A stretch of 64,000 nucleotides of DNA, taken from NCBI GenBank assembly GCA_001898075.1, contig MKSD01000001.1, forward strand, positions 434,001 to 498,000, in the 5' to 3' direction. Below the pieces are notes generated by a model that saw only the letters and a program-made list of their open reading frames with translations, made no database searches and was not told the origin of the DNA. Numbering within the stretch: position 1 is the first letter of the stretch; every line of letters begins with the position of its first letter. Origin of the DNA: Alphaproteobacteria bacterium 40-19. GTDB lineage: Bacteria > Pseudomonadota > Alphaproteobacteria > Holosporales > Holosporaceae. The position numbers and the translations under genes were made by a program. Shown one piece after another: positions 1 through 9,016 of the stretch.

Positions 1-1
1 A

Positions 2-448
2 GAGCGTCTTGAAAAAGAGACTCTTACCCGCGTCTATATGGACAAAAATCCCCATTTTATCGATAACTATCTGGAATCTGCTGGAGTTATGAATGATCTT
101 TTAAAATTTTCAAAAGTTCAAAAATGGCTTTCTTGGCAAAACAGCTATGGAAAAGGCTTGGCTTACACCGATAATCTAAAAAAATTGATAGGTATCGCTT
201 TTGAAAGGCTCATCCAAATTAATCCATTTCCCACCGAAAATTTTGAGAAGTGTTCCAAAAAAACTTTAGACCGGGATAAAAAAATTAGGGAAAAACGATA
301 CGTCCCCCATACAGCCATTTCTGCTATGTTGACTTGGGGTAATAGATTAACCACAGCGTATCCAGATCATCTGCTGTTACACAAATATAGAAAAATCAAT
401 AAAGTCTTCAAATTTCGGCCTGAATATAATTTATATTTTTCTAAATAG
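2..448 (+). CDS. Type-B secreted glycosyltransferase-like protein, C-terminal part (cut by window edge)
   Basis: The reading frame is open from the first bases of the window, so the gene begins upstream and only about 148 codons are visible. They match the C-terminal region of the two type-B proteins downstream (2070-3572 and 5198-6739): the same block with the core MNDLLKFSK, then a Trp-rich stretch (WLSWQ), NLKKLI, AFERL and INPF, and an ending with a tyrosine-rich YPDH segment followed by a lysine-rich tail. It is the first visible member of a tandem array of alternating type-B and type-A genes on the same strand. The catalytic-looking region of the family lies before the window, so nothing can be said about its activity. 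Confidence 0.75.
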   Translation, partial: ERLEKETLTRVYMDKNPHFIDNYLESAGVMNDLLKFSKVQKWLSWQNSYGKGLAYTDNLKKLIGIAFERLIQINPFPTENFEKCSKKTLDRDKKIREKRYVPHTAISAMLTWGNRLTTAYPDHLLLHKYRKINKVFKFRPEYNLYFSK

Positions 449-524
449 TATTCATTTCTTATAAGTTTACAGATTCTTTTGATTTCAGCGTCTAAAGTAT
501 TCAAAAAAATCCTGTAATCTTTCC

Positions 525-2003
525 ATGATTTCATTTAAGTACACAAAGACATCTTGCATTCCCACCAAACCCAGCCTTCAGAAAATATTATTGATGTTCT
601 GGGGTGTATTATCCCAGCAGCTGGAAGCGCTGAATCTTCCCAGACCTGAACAAACAAAGCATCGTCCTTTTTTTGTAAACTTGTTCTGGACAACAGGGCT
701 GGAAGGGGCAATGCCTGAAATTCACTCTTTTTCCCCTACGCCAGAAGCCTTAAAAGATATGCCTCCCGTAGAATTAGGAGGAAGCTCTATTGGCTCTAAA
801 AAGACTTTTGATGGCATAAGAGAATTTCTTCAAGCTGTTCAGAAAAAAAATCCCCATATAAAGCTTATCTTTACCGTCGATAACCTCACGTACTGGGCCA
901 ATAAACAAGGATTTGAGTCTCTTAAAGAACAATTTCCAGATCATTTCCGTGTATCACGCTTAGAAGAGCTGGCCCAAAATTTAGAAAAAGAAACTCCTGT
1001 ATCTTCTAAACTTCTAAAGGATTTTTCGACTACCTTTGGGCCGGCATTGGGTTCGGATTGTTTTCGTATGATGGCTCTTTTTCAGCCCCAGTGGTTGGGT
1101 TTTGAAAAATATCATTCGTATTCTGCAGCTTATTTTGATATCGATAATTTTTTTGATGGGATTGAACAAAGTCACAAGAAAAGAAAAAATTCTTTGGAAA
1201 TTATTCTGAATCAAAAACCTTTAAAAAAGTATCCGTTATTTGGTATAAAAATGCCTTACCCAGAGACAAATGCCTTCAGGGTAGATGCCTCTGACCCAAG
1301 TTTTCTTAACAATTTTAGAAGACGCATCGAAAAAAGAGCGTCGTCTCTGGGAATAAAGCAATATTACCCTGATTACTATAACCGTCTCCTTCAAATTTTA
1401 TTAAGGAATACGCCAGTCTCAAATTATTTGAAGGACTCTGAAAAAAAGGTCCGCCAAGTTCTTGCTAACCCACAGCATATTTATGTGCTTTTCAATTTTT
1501 TATTAGACATAAGATCTTTAATAAAATTTGTTCCATCACCTCCACCTAAACGTGCTTTTGAATGGGGCTTAGGAGTAAGAATGAATCGCATTACGTCAAA
1601 AATACAAAAAGACCCCTTGGCCAAGACTTTCAAGCGCCAGAATCCTTCTTTCATAGAAAATTTTCTAGAAACCTGTTCTATTGGCACAGATCTTTTAAAA
1701 TTAGCCCCCTTAGGGAAATGGTTTGCATGGCAGGAAAAATATTTTCCTGGAAACACCATCGAGCTTAAAAAAAAGAGCTTAAAAGACCTCACAGACTGCG
1801 CTTTCAAACGTCTGGCAGATATTTATCCTTTTTCAAAAATAAACTCTAGCAAAAAAGGGGTTTATGGAAAAATTTGCACCCACATCGTGGAAAAGTTAAA
1901 AAAAGCCTACCCCCAAGATCTGCGCGTTAGTACCTACGAGCATGCTCAAAACTTTTCTTCAAAGACCTCACATATCAAAAAGCTGTCATCACCCGATGAT
2001 TAA
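525..2003 (+). CDS. Type-A secreted protein, putative DXD-type (GT-A) glycosyltransferase
   Basis: A 492-residue protein with an export signal (hydrophobic stretch near residues 20-36, then ALNLP). The mature part opens with VNLFWTTG, has LIFTVDNLTYW about 100 residues later, then GSDCFR followed by YFDIDNFFDGI. The order W-x-x-G, hydrophobic strand with D, SD-x-x-R and Y-x-D-x-D resembles the sugar-binding DXD fold of the Gly_transf_sug and clostridial-toxin glycosyltransferases, where the Asp pair binds metal and UDP-sugar. This is motif-level inference only. A conserved FEWG block and a helical C-terminal third (LLKLAPLGKW) are shared with the paralogues. The ATG is supported by a 20-residue alignment with the type-A paralogue at 3629. 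The substrate and target are unknown. Confidence 0.7.
   Translation: MISFKYTKTSCIPTKPSLQKILLMFWGVLSQQLEALNLPRPEQTKHRPFFVNLFWTTGLEGAMPEIHSFSPTPEALKDMPPVELGGSSIGSKKTFDGIREFLQAVQKKNPHIKLIFTVDNLTYWANKQGFESLKEQFPDHFRVSRLEELAQNLEKETPVSSKLLKDFSTTFGPALGSDCFRMMALFQPQWLGFEKYHSYSAAYFDIDNFFDGIEQSHKKRKNSLEIILNQKPLKKYPLFGIKMPYPETNAFRVDASDPSFLNNFRRRIEKRASSLGIKQYYPDYYNRLLQILLRNTPVSNYLKDSEKKVRQVLANPQHIYVLFNFLLDIRSLIKFVPSPPPKRAFEWGLGVRMNRITSKIQKDPLAKTFKRQNPSFIENFLETCSIGTDLLKLAPLGKWFAWQEKYFPGNTIELKKKSLKDLTDCAFKRLADIYPFSKINSSKKGVYGKICTHIVEKLKKAYPQDLRVSTYEHAQNFSSKTSHIKKLSSPDD
646..760 (+). repeat. 115-bp near-identical repeat, copy 1 (type-A 5' region)
   Basis: This stretch matches 3750-3864 with a single mismatch, whereas the sequence on both sides is clearly more diverged. 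It encodes the start of the mature type-A protein, including the FWTTG motif. Such an identity patch between older paralogues points to recent gene conversion. Confidence 0.85.
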
Positions 2004-2220
2004 AAAAGAATCTTGACAAACGAGTATTTTACAGTTCTTATAAGAAATCAGTCTTTTAAGTTCGATCGAATGCTCTCTATCAAAAGAAGTAATACTCTCA
2101 TTTTAGGTTCCGCTGAGTCCCTGAAAAAAAATATTTTTTCAAAAAGCCTATTAAATCTAGCCATAGCTCTACTGCCTTCTGCAGCTATGGCCCTGACCTT
2201 ACCCAAAACCCCTTGCGTTT
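1702..2220 (+). repeat. 519-bp direct repeat, copy 1 (A/B gene junction)
   Basis: It matches 4830-5348 at a constant offset of 3128 bases with only scattered substitutions and no net indel. It covers the 3' end of a type-A gene, the short intergenic gap and the signal-peptide region of the next type-B gene. The array therefore grew by duplication of an A-B unit, or is kept uniform by recombination at this junction. Confidence 0.9.
2013..2043 (+). promoter_or_regulatory. Candidate sigma-70 promoter for the type-B gene
   Basis: TTGACA (2013-2018) is followed after 19 bases by TTATAA (2038-2043). The spacer is slightly long. The element is repeated exactly 3128 bases further on (5141-5171), before the second type-B gene. 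If real, the TTG at 2013 is a -35 box and not a start codon. Confidence 0.35.
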
Positions 2221-3572
2221 TGAATTTGTTTTGGGCCACTGGGTACGAAGGCATTCTTGAAGCAGAAAAAATCAGCCCTAAGGCTATTTCAGCACCTTCA
2301 GTAGAAATCGGAGGGCCAACTATTGGATCTAAAAAAACATTTGATACCATCGAAAAATTTTTGAAAGAATGTCAAAAACAACAGTCCCCCACGACCATTT
2401 TATTTGCCTTAGATAAGCCCACATACTGGGCCAATAAAGAACATTTTGATCGATTATCTTCCTTATATCCCAACAGTTTTCGTCCTTTCTTTCTAAACGA
2501 ATTCGTCAATCATCCTGAAGTTCAAAAATGCCCTAAAATTTTACCTTTTTTAAATAAATCTTTTAATTTTATGCCGGTTATTGGATCGGACATTTTTCGA
2601 TTACTTGCCCCCTTTTTCCCTGAAGCTTTAAAACTTGATCAGAAATTGACCAGCCATCCATGGTCTTGGATGTATACCGATATTGATAATTTTGTAGATG
2701 GAATAGAACAAGATGGTTTAGGAAAAAAAAGTTCTTTAAACGTGGTCCTTAAACAATCTCCTCATTCTGCAGATCTTTTTGCCACAAAAGTGCCTTTCTT
2801 GAATAATAGTGTACTTCGTTTAGAGATGAAACCTGCCTTTCAAGAATCAAACCAATTCAAAGAATATATCACGCAGTTAAAGCATCCTTTAGATAAGCAG
2901 CCGATGGGTTTTCCTTATTTTGATCATTTAATGGAGATTCTTAAAGGCAATCATTCTGTAGAAAGCTACCTCAGTACTGCAATGACACAACAAAGAAAGG
3001 AAATGCACAATCCCAGACTGCTACAATCCATAACGGGCAGACATTTGTTAAAGAAATTAATGCAAAAATGCAAAGCTAAAATACTCCACTCCTCTTGTCC
3101 ACACTGCGCTCTTTCATGGACAGGAGGAATCTATTTCTTTCCACAACACCTTGTCAAAGATTCTTTCGTCAAAAAATGCATTAATAATAATAAAAATTTC
3201 ATGAAAAATTATATTGAATCTATAGGTATTATGAACGATTTATTAAAATTTTCAAAAGCTCAACAATGGCTTTTATGGCAGCAAAACTATCTGCAACAAG
3301 GACTTCCTTCTGTTTCCAATCTTAAGAAACTGATCGACACAGCTTTTGAAAGACTTATGAAAATTAACCCTTTTGAAAAAATAACTTTTAAAGGACTTTC
3401 AAGAAAATATATTCGCCCGGACAGACCATTTTCCAGATCTAAGGGAAGAGAATGCGATACCGTGATCTCTGCAATGCAAACCCTAGGGAAAAAATTAACC
3501 CAATCTTACCCTGATTACGCTTTAATGCACGAATATAAAAAGAAAAACAAAGTCTTCAAGTTAATACCTTAA
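2070..3572 (+). CDS. Type-B secreted protein, putative DXD-type glycosyltransferase
   Basis: About 500 residues from ATG 2070. The signal peptide is LLNLAIALLPSAAMA, followed by LTLPKTP. The mature protein opens with LNLFWATG, then VEIGG..IGSKKTF, LFALDKPTYWANK, GSDIFRLL and YTDIDNFVDGIE. This is the same ordered motif set as in the type-A proteins, with the complete SD..R plus D-x-D signature. A later SWTGGIYFF corresponds to the FEWG block of type A. The C-terminal third is helical and basic. An upstream in-frame TTG at 2013 would add 19 residues but coincides with a TTGACA box, so ATG 2070 is preferred. It lies 66 bases after the type-A stop and 56 before the ATG of the next type-A gene, so co-transcription is possible. 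Glycosyltransferase function is inferred. Confidence 0.68.
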   Translation: MLSIKRSNTLILGSAESLKKNIFSKSLLNLAIALLPSAAMALTLPKTPCVLNLFWATGYEGILEAEKISPKAISAPSVEIGGPTIGSKKTFDTIEKFLKECQKQQSPTTILFALDKPTYWANKEHFDRLSSLYPNSFRPFFLNEFVNHPEVQKCPKILPFLNKSFNFMPVIGSDIFRLLAPFFPEALKLDQKLTSHPWSWMYTDIDNFVDGIEQDGLGKKSSLNVVLKQSPHSADLFATKVPFLNNSVLRLEMKPAFQESNQFKEYITQLKHPLDKQPMGFPYFDHLMEILKGNHSVESYLSTAMTQQRKEMHNPRLLQSITGRHLLKKLMQKCKAKILHSSCPHCALSWTGGIYFFPQHLVKDSFVKKCINNNKNFMKNYIESIGIMNDLLKFSKAQQWLLWQQNYLQQGLPSVSNLKKLIDTAFERLMKINPFEKITFKGLSRKYIRPDRPFSRSKGRECDTVISAMQTLGKKLTQSYPDYALMHEYKKKNKVFKLIP

Positions 3573-3628
3573 GGATGTTTTTTTTCACGAAAGGGCGTAT
3601 AGTAATCAAAAAAGTTCTGACATTTACT

Positions 3629-5131
3629 ATGTTTTCCTTTTATGACAAAAAGATGAATTTCGTTTCCACCAAACAGAGCCTTCAAAAAGTATTTCTTATG
3701 ACTCTTGGAATACTTTCGCCTCAGATCAGTGCTCTTAAAATACCAAGCGCTGAACAAACAAAGCATCGTCCTTTTTTTGTAAACTTGTTCTGGACAACAG
3801 GGCTGGAAGGGGCAATGCCTGAAATTCACTCTTTTTCCCCTACCCCAGAAGCCTTAAAAGATATCCCTGCGGTAGAGTTGGGCGGGGGGTCTATTGGTTC
3901 TAAAAAGACCTTTGAAGGTATAACAGAGTTCCTGCAAGCTGCCCAAAAGAAAAATCCCCAGGTAAAACTTATTTTTACCGTCGACAAACTGACTTACTGG
4001 GCTAATAAACAAGGATTTGATGCAGTTAAAGAACAATTTCCAGATCATTTCCGGGTGTCATTTTTAGAAGATTTTTCAGAATTGATCAAAAATAAATATC
4101 CTGCTTCTTACACACTCATAAAAGAATATGGCACAAAATTTCGACCCAACATGAGTTCCAATTGCTTTCGCATGCTCTCTTCTTGCACGCCTGAATGGTT
4201 GGAAACCAACAGTTCTAATTATATTTCTACCTATTTTGATGTAGACAACTTTGTGGATGGGATCCAAAATAGTTATGCAGGAAAGAAAAATTCTTTAGAA
4301 CTGATGCTTAATAGCAAACTTTCAAAGAATCAACACATATCTACTATTAAGCTACTTGATAAAATCCCTTACGTAGATACCAACGCTTTAAAATTTAATA
4401 TCTCTTCTACAAAAGTGACCCAAAAAATCAAGCCTCTTATAGAAAAAGTATCCTTGTTCTTAAATAAATGCTATAGAAAAAAAGTATCTCTTGATTATTG
4501 CAATTATTTATTACAATTTATATTAGGAAAATCTTTTAATAATAAATACTTCTCAAAAAACAATCAAAATATTCGCAAAATTATTGCTGACTCTTTTAAT
4601 ACAACAATGATTCCCCATTACCTGGCATCTGCAAACAAAGCTCACGAAACAAAGATTATTGAATCTCCTCCTCCTGTCCGGGCTTTCGAATGGGGAATCG
4701 GAACTCTCACTTCAGGGATTGCCTTAAAAATGCGCCAGGATCCTATGATCACAAGTTTTAAGAAAAAGCACCCTTCTTTTACGAAAAATTTTTTAGAAAC
4801 TTGTTCTGTCGCTACAGATTTACTGCGCCTAGCCCCCTTAGGGAAATGGTTTGCATGGCAGGAAAAATATTTTCCTGGAAACACCATCGAGCTTAAAAAA
4901 AAGAACTTAACAGAACTCACAGACTGCGCTTTCACACGTCTGGCAGAGATTTATCCTTTTGCCAAAATACACTCTAGAAAAAAAGGGATTTATGGAAAAA
5001 TTTGCAACCATATCGTGGAAAAATTAAAAAAAGCCTACCCCCAAGATCTGCGCGTTAGCACCTACGAGCATACTCAAAACTTTTCTTCAAAGACCTCACA
5101 TATCAAAAAGCTGTCATCACCCGATGATTAA
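3629..5131 (+). CDS. Type-A secreted protein, putative glycosyltransferase, second copy
   Basis: About 500 residues. The start at 3629 is chosen because the first 20 residues (MFSFYDKK...) align position by position with the type-A protein at 525. An in-frame ATG at 3575 would put the signal peptide (VFLMTLGILSPQISA) about 45 residues inside the protein, which is unlikely. The motifs FWTTG, VELGG..IGSKKTF, LIFTVDKLTYW and YFDVDNFVDGI are present. The SD of the SD..R motif is SN here (MSSNCFRML), a change at a position that is usually acidic in DXD sugar transferases. A tract around residues 230-320 is lysine- and asparagine-rich and diverges from the first copy, while both ends are almost identical to it. 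Confidence 0.66.
   Translation: MFSFYDKKMNFVSTKQSLQKVFLMTLGILSPQISALKIPSAEQTKHRPFFVNLFWTTGLEGAMPEIHSFSPTPEALKDIPAVELGGGSIGSKKTFEGITEFLQAAQKKNPQVKLIFTVDKLTYWANKQGFDAVKEQFPDHFRVSFLEDFSELIKNKYPASYTLIKEYGTKFRPNMSSNCFRMLSSCTPEWLETNSSNYISTYFDVDNFVDGIQNSYAGKKNSLELMLNSKLSKNQHISTIKLLDKIPYVDTNALKFNISSTKVTQKIKPLIEKVSLFLNKCYRKKVSLDYCNYLLQFILGKSFNNKYFSKNNQNIRKIIADSFNTTMIPHYLASANKAHETKIIESPPPVRAFEWGIGTLTSGIALKMRQDPMITSFKKKHPSFTKNFLETCSVATDLLRLAPLGKWFAWQEKYFPGNTIELKKKNLTELTDCAFTRLAEIYPFAKIHSRKKGIYGKICNHIVEKLKKAYPQDLRVSTYEHTQNFSSKTSHIKKLSSPDD
3750..3864 (+). repeat. 115-bp near-identical repeat, copy 2
   Basis: Partner of 646-760, with one mismatch across the whole stretch. Confidence 0.85.
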
Positions 5132-5348
5132 AAAAGAATCTTGACAAACGAGCATTTTACAGTTCTTATAAGAAATCAGTCTTTTAAGTTCGATCGAATG
5201 CTCTCTATCAAAAGAAGTAATACTCTCATTTTAGGTTCCACTAAGTCCCTGAAAAAACGTATGTCTTCAAAAAGCCTATTAAATCTAGCCATAGCTCTAC
5301 TGCCTTCTGCAGCTATGGCCCTGACCTTACCCAAAACCCCTTGCGTTT
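4830..5348 (+). repeat. 519-bp direct repeat, copy 2 (A/B gene junction)
   Basis: Partner of 1702-2220. It includes a second copy of the TTGACA..TTATAA element at 5141-5171. Confidence 0.9.
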
Positions 5349-6739
5349 TAAATTTATTTTGGGCTACGGGTTATCAAGATTTATTAGAGGATATGGGTGA
5401 TGCCGTTAGTGCTAAAATACCTTCATCTGTTAAGATGCCTGAAGTGGATATTGGAGGGCAGGATTTTGGATCAAAAAGAACTTTTGACGCCGTCAAAGAA
5501 TTTTTAAAGAAATGTCAGGAACAAAAATCCCCGACTACTATCTTGTTTTCCATAGACAAGCCTACGTACTGGGCCAACAAAGAGCAGTTTGATGCCTTAG
5601 CTGCTGAATATCCCCAGAACTTTCGCCCTTTTTTTTTAGATGATTTTATCAAACACCCTGAAGTACAAGAGCATTCCAAAGTCCTACCTTTCTTTAATAA
5701 AACGTTTCGTCTTATGCCTGTCACCGGTGCTAACCTGTTTCGCTTGCTGGCCCCTTGTTTCCCAAAAGCTTTAAAACTTGAACCGCAATTTACCTCTAAT
5801 CCGTGGTCTTGGATGTACATCGACATTGATAACTTTATTGATGGCATGGACCAAGATCACAAAAAAAAAGGCAGCTCCTTAAAAGCAATACTTCGCCACT
5901 CTTCTTCTAAAAAAAGCCTTATAACGGTGGGTTTTCCTGGATTAGATAATAATGCATTGCGGATAGAAGTTAAAAAAAATCCTGAAAAATTAGAGAAATA
6001 CAAGGAATACATTACCGAACTAAAGCCTCCTTTAAACAAACAACCTAAGGGATTTCCTTATTATGATGCCCTGAGTGAAATTATTAAAGGACGACGATCG
6101 ACAAACCTCTACCTTGATAAAAATAGTATTAAAAGCAGAATATCCTTTTCTAACCCTTCAACCTCTTCTCCTTCTATTTCTGGTAGATTCCTTCTAAAAA
6201 AATTGATCCAAATTTTACCCAGCACGAAGATTACATGCCCTAATCCGCTTCCTGCTGTCGAATGGCTGGGGGGTATCTATTTAACCCGAGAAGATCTTTC
6301 CAAAGAGGCCTTTGTAAATAGGTACACCAACGGTGCCAAAAGTAAACAAAAGTTCTTAAACAAATACATGGAATCTTTAACCATCATCAACGACTTACTG
6401 AAATTTGCTAAAGTGGACAAATGGCTTTTATGGCAAAAAAGTTATTTGCAAAAAGAACTTCCCTCCATTAATTATCTGAAAGAGTTGACAAATGTAGCCT
6501 TGCAACGGCTGATTGAAATTAATCCTTTTTCAAAAAATCAATTTAAGGAACTTTCTAAAAAAGATATCAACCCAAACAGAATTTTTTCTAGAATAAAAGG
6601 ACGCCAGCCTGATACCGCTGTTTCAGGAATACTAGCTTTGGCCAAAAAATTAAGCAAAGCTTACCCCGATCATCCACTGGTGGCTGAATATCGCAAGAAA
6701 AATAAGGCTTGTCGGTTCTTAAAGCAAGACCCAAAATAA
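5198..6739 (+). CDS. Type-B secreted protein, putative glycosyltransferase, last member of the array
   Basis: About 513 residues from ATG 5198, the equivalent of the start used for the other type-B gene. An ATG at 5261 would give a compact signal peptide (MSSKSLLNLAIALLPSAAMA) and is an equally reasonable start. The order of motifs is kept: LNLFWATG, VDIGGQDFGSKRTF, LFSIDKPTYWANK and YIDIDNFIDG. The SD..R motif has become GANLFR, losing the acidic residue. The C-terminal part (INDLLKFAK, WLLWQ, RLIEINPF) matches the truncated gene at the left window edge. It is followed by priA on the same strand after about 100 bases. Confidence 0.66.
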   Translation: MLSIKRSNTLILGSTKSLKKRMSSKSLLNLAIALLPSAAMALTLPKTPCVLNLFWATGYQDLLEDMGDAVSAKIPSSVKMPEVDIGGQDFGSKRTFDAVKEFLKKCQEQKSPTTILFSIDKPTYWANKEQFDALAAEYPQNFRPFFLDDFIKHPEVQEHSKVLPFFNKTFRLMPVTGANLFRLLAPCFPKALKLEPQFTSNPWSWMYIDIDNFIDGMDQDHKKKGSSLKAILRHSSSKKSLITVGFPGLDNNALRIEVKKNPEKLEKYKEYITELKPPLNKQPKGFPYYDALSEIIKGRRSTNLYLDKNSIKSRISFSNPSTSSPSISGRFLLKKLIQILPSTKITCPNPLPAVEWLGGIYLTREDLSKEAFVNRYTNGAKSKQKFLNKYMESLTIINDLLKFAKVDKWLLWQKSYLQKELPSINYLKELTNVALQRLIEINPFSKNQFKELSKKDINPNRIFSRIKGRQPDTAVSGILALAKKLSKAYPDHPLVAEYRKKNKACRFLKQDPK

Positions 6740-6835
6740 AAACAGTATCTGCAAATCAGCCTTGGAAAGAGAGTTTTTGATACCTTTTCAAACTTCTCTC
6801 TTTCTGGCACTGTAAAGAAAGTACTTTTCATCATT

Positions 6836-8944
6836 TTGGAAAAAACTCTGGAAAAAAACCTGGAAAAACTGTCCCACTTCATCACGGTTGCTCTGCCAGT
6901 GCCCTTAAACCAGACCTTTACCTATACCAGTCCCAGACCTCTTTCCAAGGGACAGATTGTTAAGGTACCTTTTGGTCCAAGAACTTTATGGGGCATTGTA
7001 TGGCAAACAGACGTCTCTTTTTACAAAGGTGCAAAACCGGTTATAAGGATTCATCCTAGCCTCTTGCTTGATCAATCATTCTTGAGGTTTTTAGAAAAAA
7101 TGGCCCAATATACCCTCACCCCCTTGGGGGCGCTAATAAAAATGGTTTTACCAGAACCCGAAATTTTAGAGTGGCCCTGGGGGCACTACATTTTAAAATC
7201 AGACAAGAATGTCTCGTCCGAACCTCTGCCTTTTCCATCCTGGGTAGAATGTTTAGGCAAACGCAAAGCTTTTACGGCATTTAAAAAAGAAAATTTAACT
7301 CACATCAATTCTCCTATTGAGGTCCCCCCCCCTCTGGAAAAAAAATCTCTGATTTTAGAAGATTTCCAAAAACGTGCTTTTGAACAATTTCTACCCCAAG
7401 CGATTACTTTATTACAGGGCATGACAGGATCAGGAAAAACAGAAATTAGCTTGGAGTTTTGCAAAACAATTTGGCAACACAATAAACAGGTCTTGATTTT
7501 GCTGCCGGAAATCGCCCTCTGCCAACAATGGTTGGCCCGTTTTGAAACTTATTTTCAAGGGCATGTTTGTGTATGGCACTCGGGCCTTTCCCAGGCACAA
7601 AGAACCCTGATGTTTTCCCGCATCCTACACGGACAGGAAAGCCTTATTATCGGGGCGCGCTCTGCCCTTGCTTTGCCCTTTCTCAGACTGGGGCTGATTA
7701 TTGTAGATGAAGAGCACGATCCTTCCTACAAACAAAATGATCCCCCTTTGTACCATGCCCGGGATATGGCCGTCTTACGCGCCTCTTACGCTGAAATCCC
7801 TTGTTTATTGCTTTCTGCCACTCCTAGCCTGGAAACTTTATGGAATGTACAAGAAAAGCGCTATCAACACATCGAAATTCAGCAACGTTACCAAGGAGCT
7901 CAGCTGCCCGATATTCACCTGATTGACCTTAAAAAGGAACCTCTTATCAAAGGCCAATGGGTCACGAACCCCTTAAGAAAAGTCCTGGAAGACACGCTTG
8001 AAAAAGGGCAACAAAGCCTGTTGTTTGTCAATCGTCGAGGCTATGGCAGTCTTCTATTGTGTTGGAAATGCAATTTTCGTGGCTCTTGCCCCAACTGCAG
8101 CGTTTGGTTAACGGTCCATCACACACCGTGTGAAAAACTTATCTGTCATTATTGTGGTTTTTCAGCGCCTCTGCCCAAAACATGTCCGGACTGCGGACAA
8201 GACAAGCCCCTGATGATCATGGGGGCAGGAGTTGAGAAGATTCAGCAAGAAGTGACCTCTTTTTTACCTCAGGCTCGCCTGGAAATTTTCAGTACCGATA
8301 CTCTTGAAAATGAAGACACCTTAAAAGCAAGCTTGAATAGAGTCAAAAACCATGAAGTTGACATTTTAATTGGAACTCAATTGCTGGCCAAAGGGCACCA
8401 TTTCCCCCTTTTGTCTTGCATAGGCATCATTGAAGCAGACTTTGCCCTCAGTCAATTAGACATTCGGGCAGCCGAACGCTTGTATCAAGTGTTGTGGCAA
8501 GTTACCGGACGTGCAGGACGGGAACTGATCAAAGGTCAAGCTTTTTTACAAACAGCGCTGGCGTCGCATCCTTTATTTCAATCATTGAAAAATCACCAGA
8601 TCTCGGCGTTTATTCAGGAAGAAATGCAACAGCGCAAGCTACATCACTTCCCCCCTTATGGACGCCTGGCTTCGATCATTCTTTCTGGCCGACCCCAAGA
8701 AGCAGTCCATGCTTTTGCGCTGCAGCTTCAACGTCATCTTCCTTCTTTACCCCAGGGTGTAGAAGTTTTAGGTCCTGCCCCTGCCCCTTTGAATCCTCTT
8801 CGCCGACGCTTCAGATGGCGTTTCTTAATAACATCCCCCCGTTACTACCCCATTCAAGAGTGGATTTCAAAATGGATAGAAACTATCAAAAAACCCTCTA
8901 ATATTCAATGTTCTATCGATATTGATCCCTATTTCTTCTTTTAA
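6836..8944 (+). CDS. priA: Primosomal protein N' (replication restart helicase PriA)
   Basis: A superfamily-2 DNA helicase that reloads the replisome at stalled forks. The 702-residue protein has the N-terminal 3'-DNA-binding region (TVALPVPLNQTFTYTSP), Walker A GMTGSGKTE near residue 196, the DEEH box (DEEHDPSYKQND) near 291 and LLSATPS. Eight zinc-binding cysteines in four Cys-x2-Cys pairs lie between about residues 409 and 453. Further motifs are GAGVEKIQQEV and QVTGRAGR. The length is normal. The start is a TTG with no clear Shine-Dalgarno, and there is no in-frame ATG before the conserved N-terminus. The last ~79 bases of the gene are duplicated at 9584-9662. Confidence 0.97.
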   Translation: MEKTLEKNLEKLSHFITVALPVPLNQTFTYTSPRPLSKGQIVKVPFGPRTLWGIVWQTDVSFYKGAKPVIRIHPSLLLDQSFLRFLEKMAQYTLTPLGALIKMVLPEPEILEWPWGHYILKSDKNVSSEPLPFPSWVECLGKRKAFTAFKKENLTHINSPIEVPPPLEKKSLILEDFQKRAFEQFLPQAITLLQGMTGSGKTEISLEFCKTIWQHNKQVLILLPEIALCQQWLARFETYFQGHVCVWHSGLSQAQRTLMFSRILHGQESLIIGARSALALPFLRLGLIIVDEEHDPSYKQNDPPLYHARDMAVLRASYAEIPCLLLSATPSLETLWNVQEKRYQHIEIQQRYQGAQLPDIHLIDLKKEPLIKGQWVTNPLRKVLEDTLEKGQQSLLFVNRRGYGSLLLCWKCNFRGSCPNCSVWLTVHHTPCEKLICHYCGFSAPLPKTCPDCGQDKPLMIMGAGVEKIQQEVTSFLPQARLEIFSTDTLENEDTLKASLNRVKNHEVDILIGTQLLAKGHHFPLLSCIGIIEADFALSQLDIRAAERLYQVLWQVTGRAGRELIKGQAFLQTALASHPLFQSLKNHQISAFIQEEMQQRKLHHFPPYGRLASIILSGRPQEAVHAFALQLQRHLPSLPQGVEVLGPAPAPLNPLRRRFRWRFLITSPRYYPIQEWISKWIETIKKPSNIQCSIDIDPYFFF

Positions 8945-9016
8945 AAAATAAAAAAACTTAACTTTTGTCTAAAAGTTTTTATTATTTTATTATAAATTTA
9001 ATTAAAAAATCATTAA

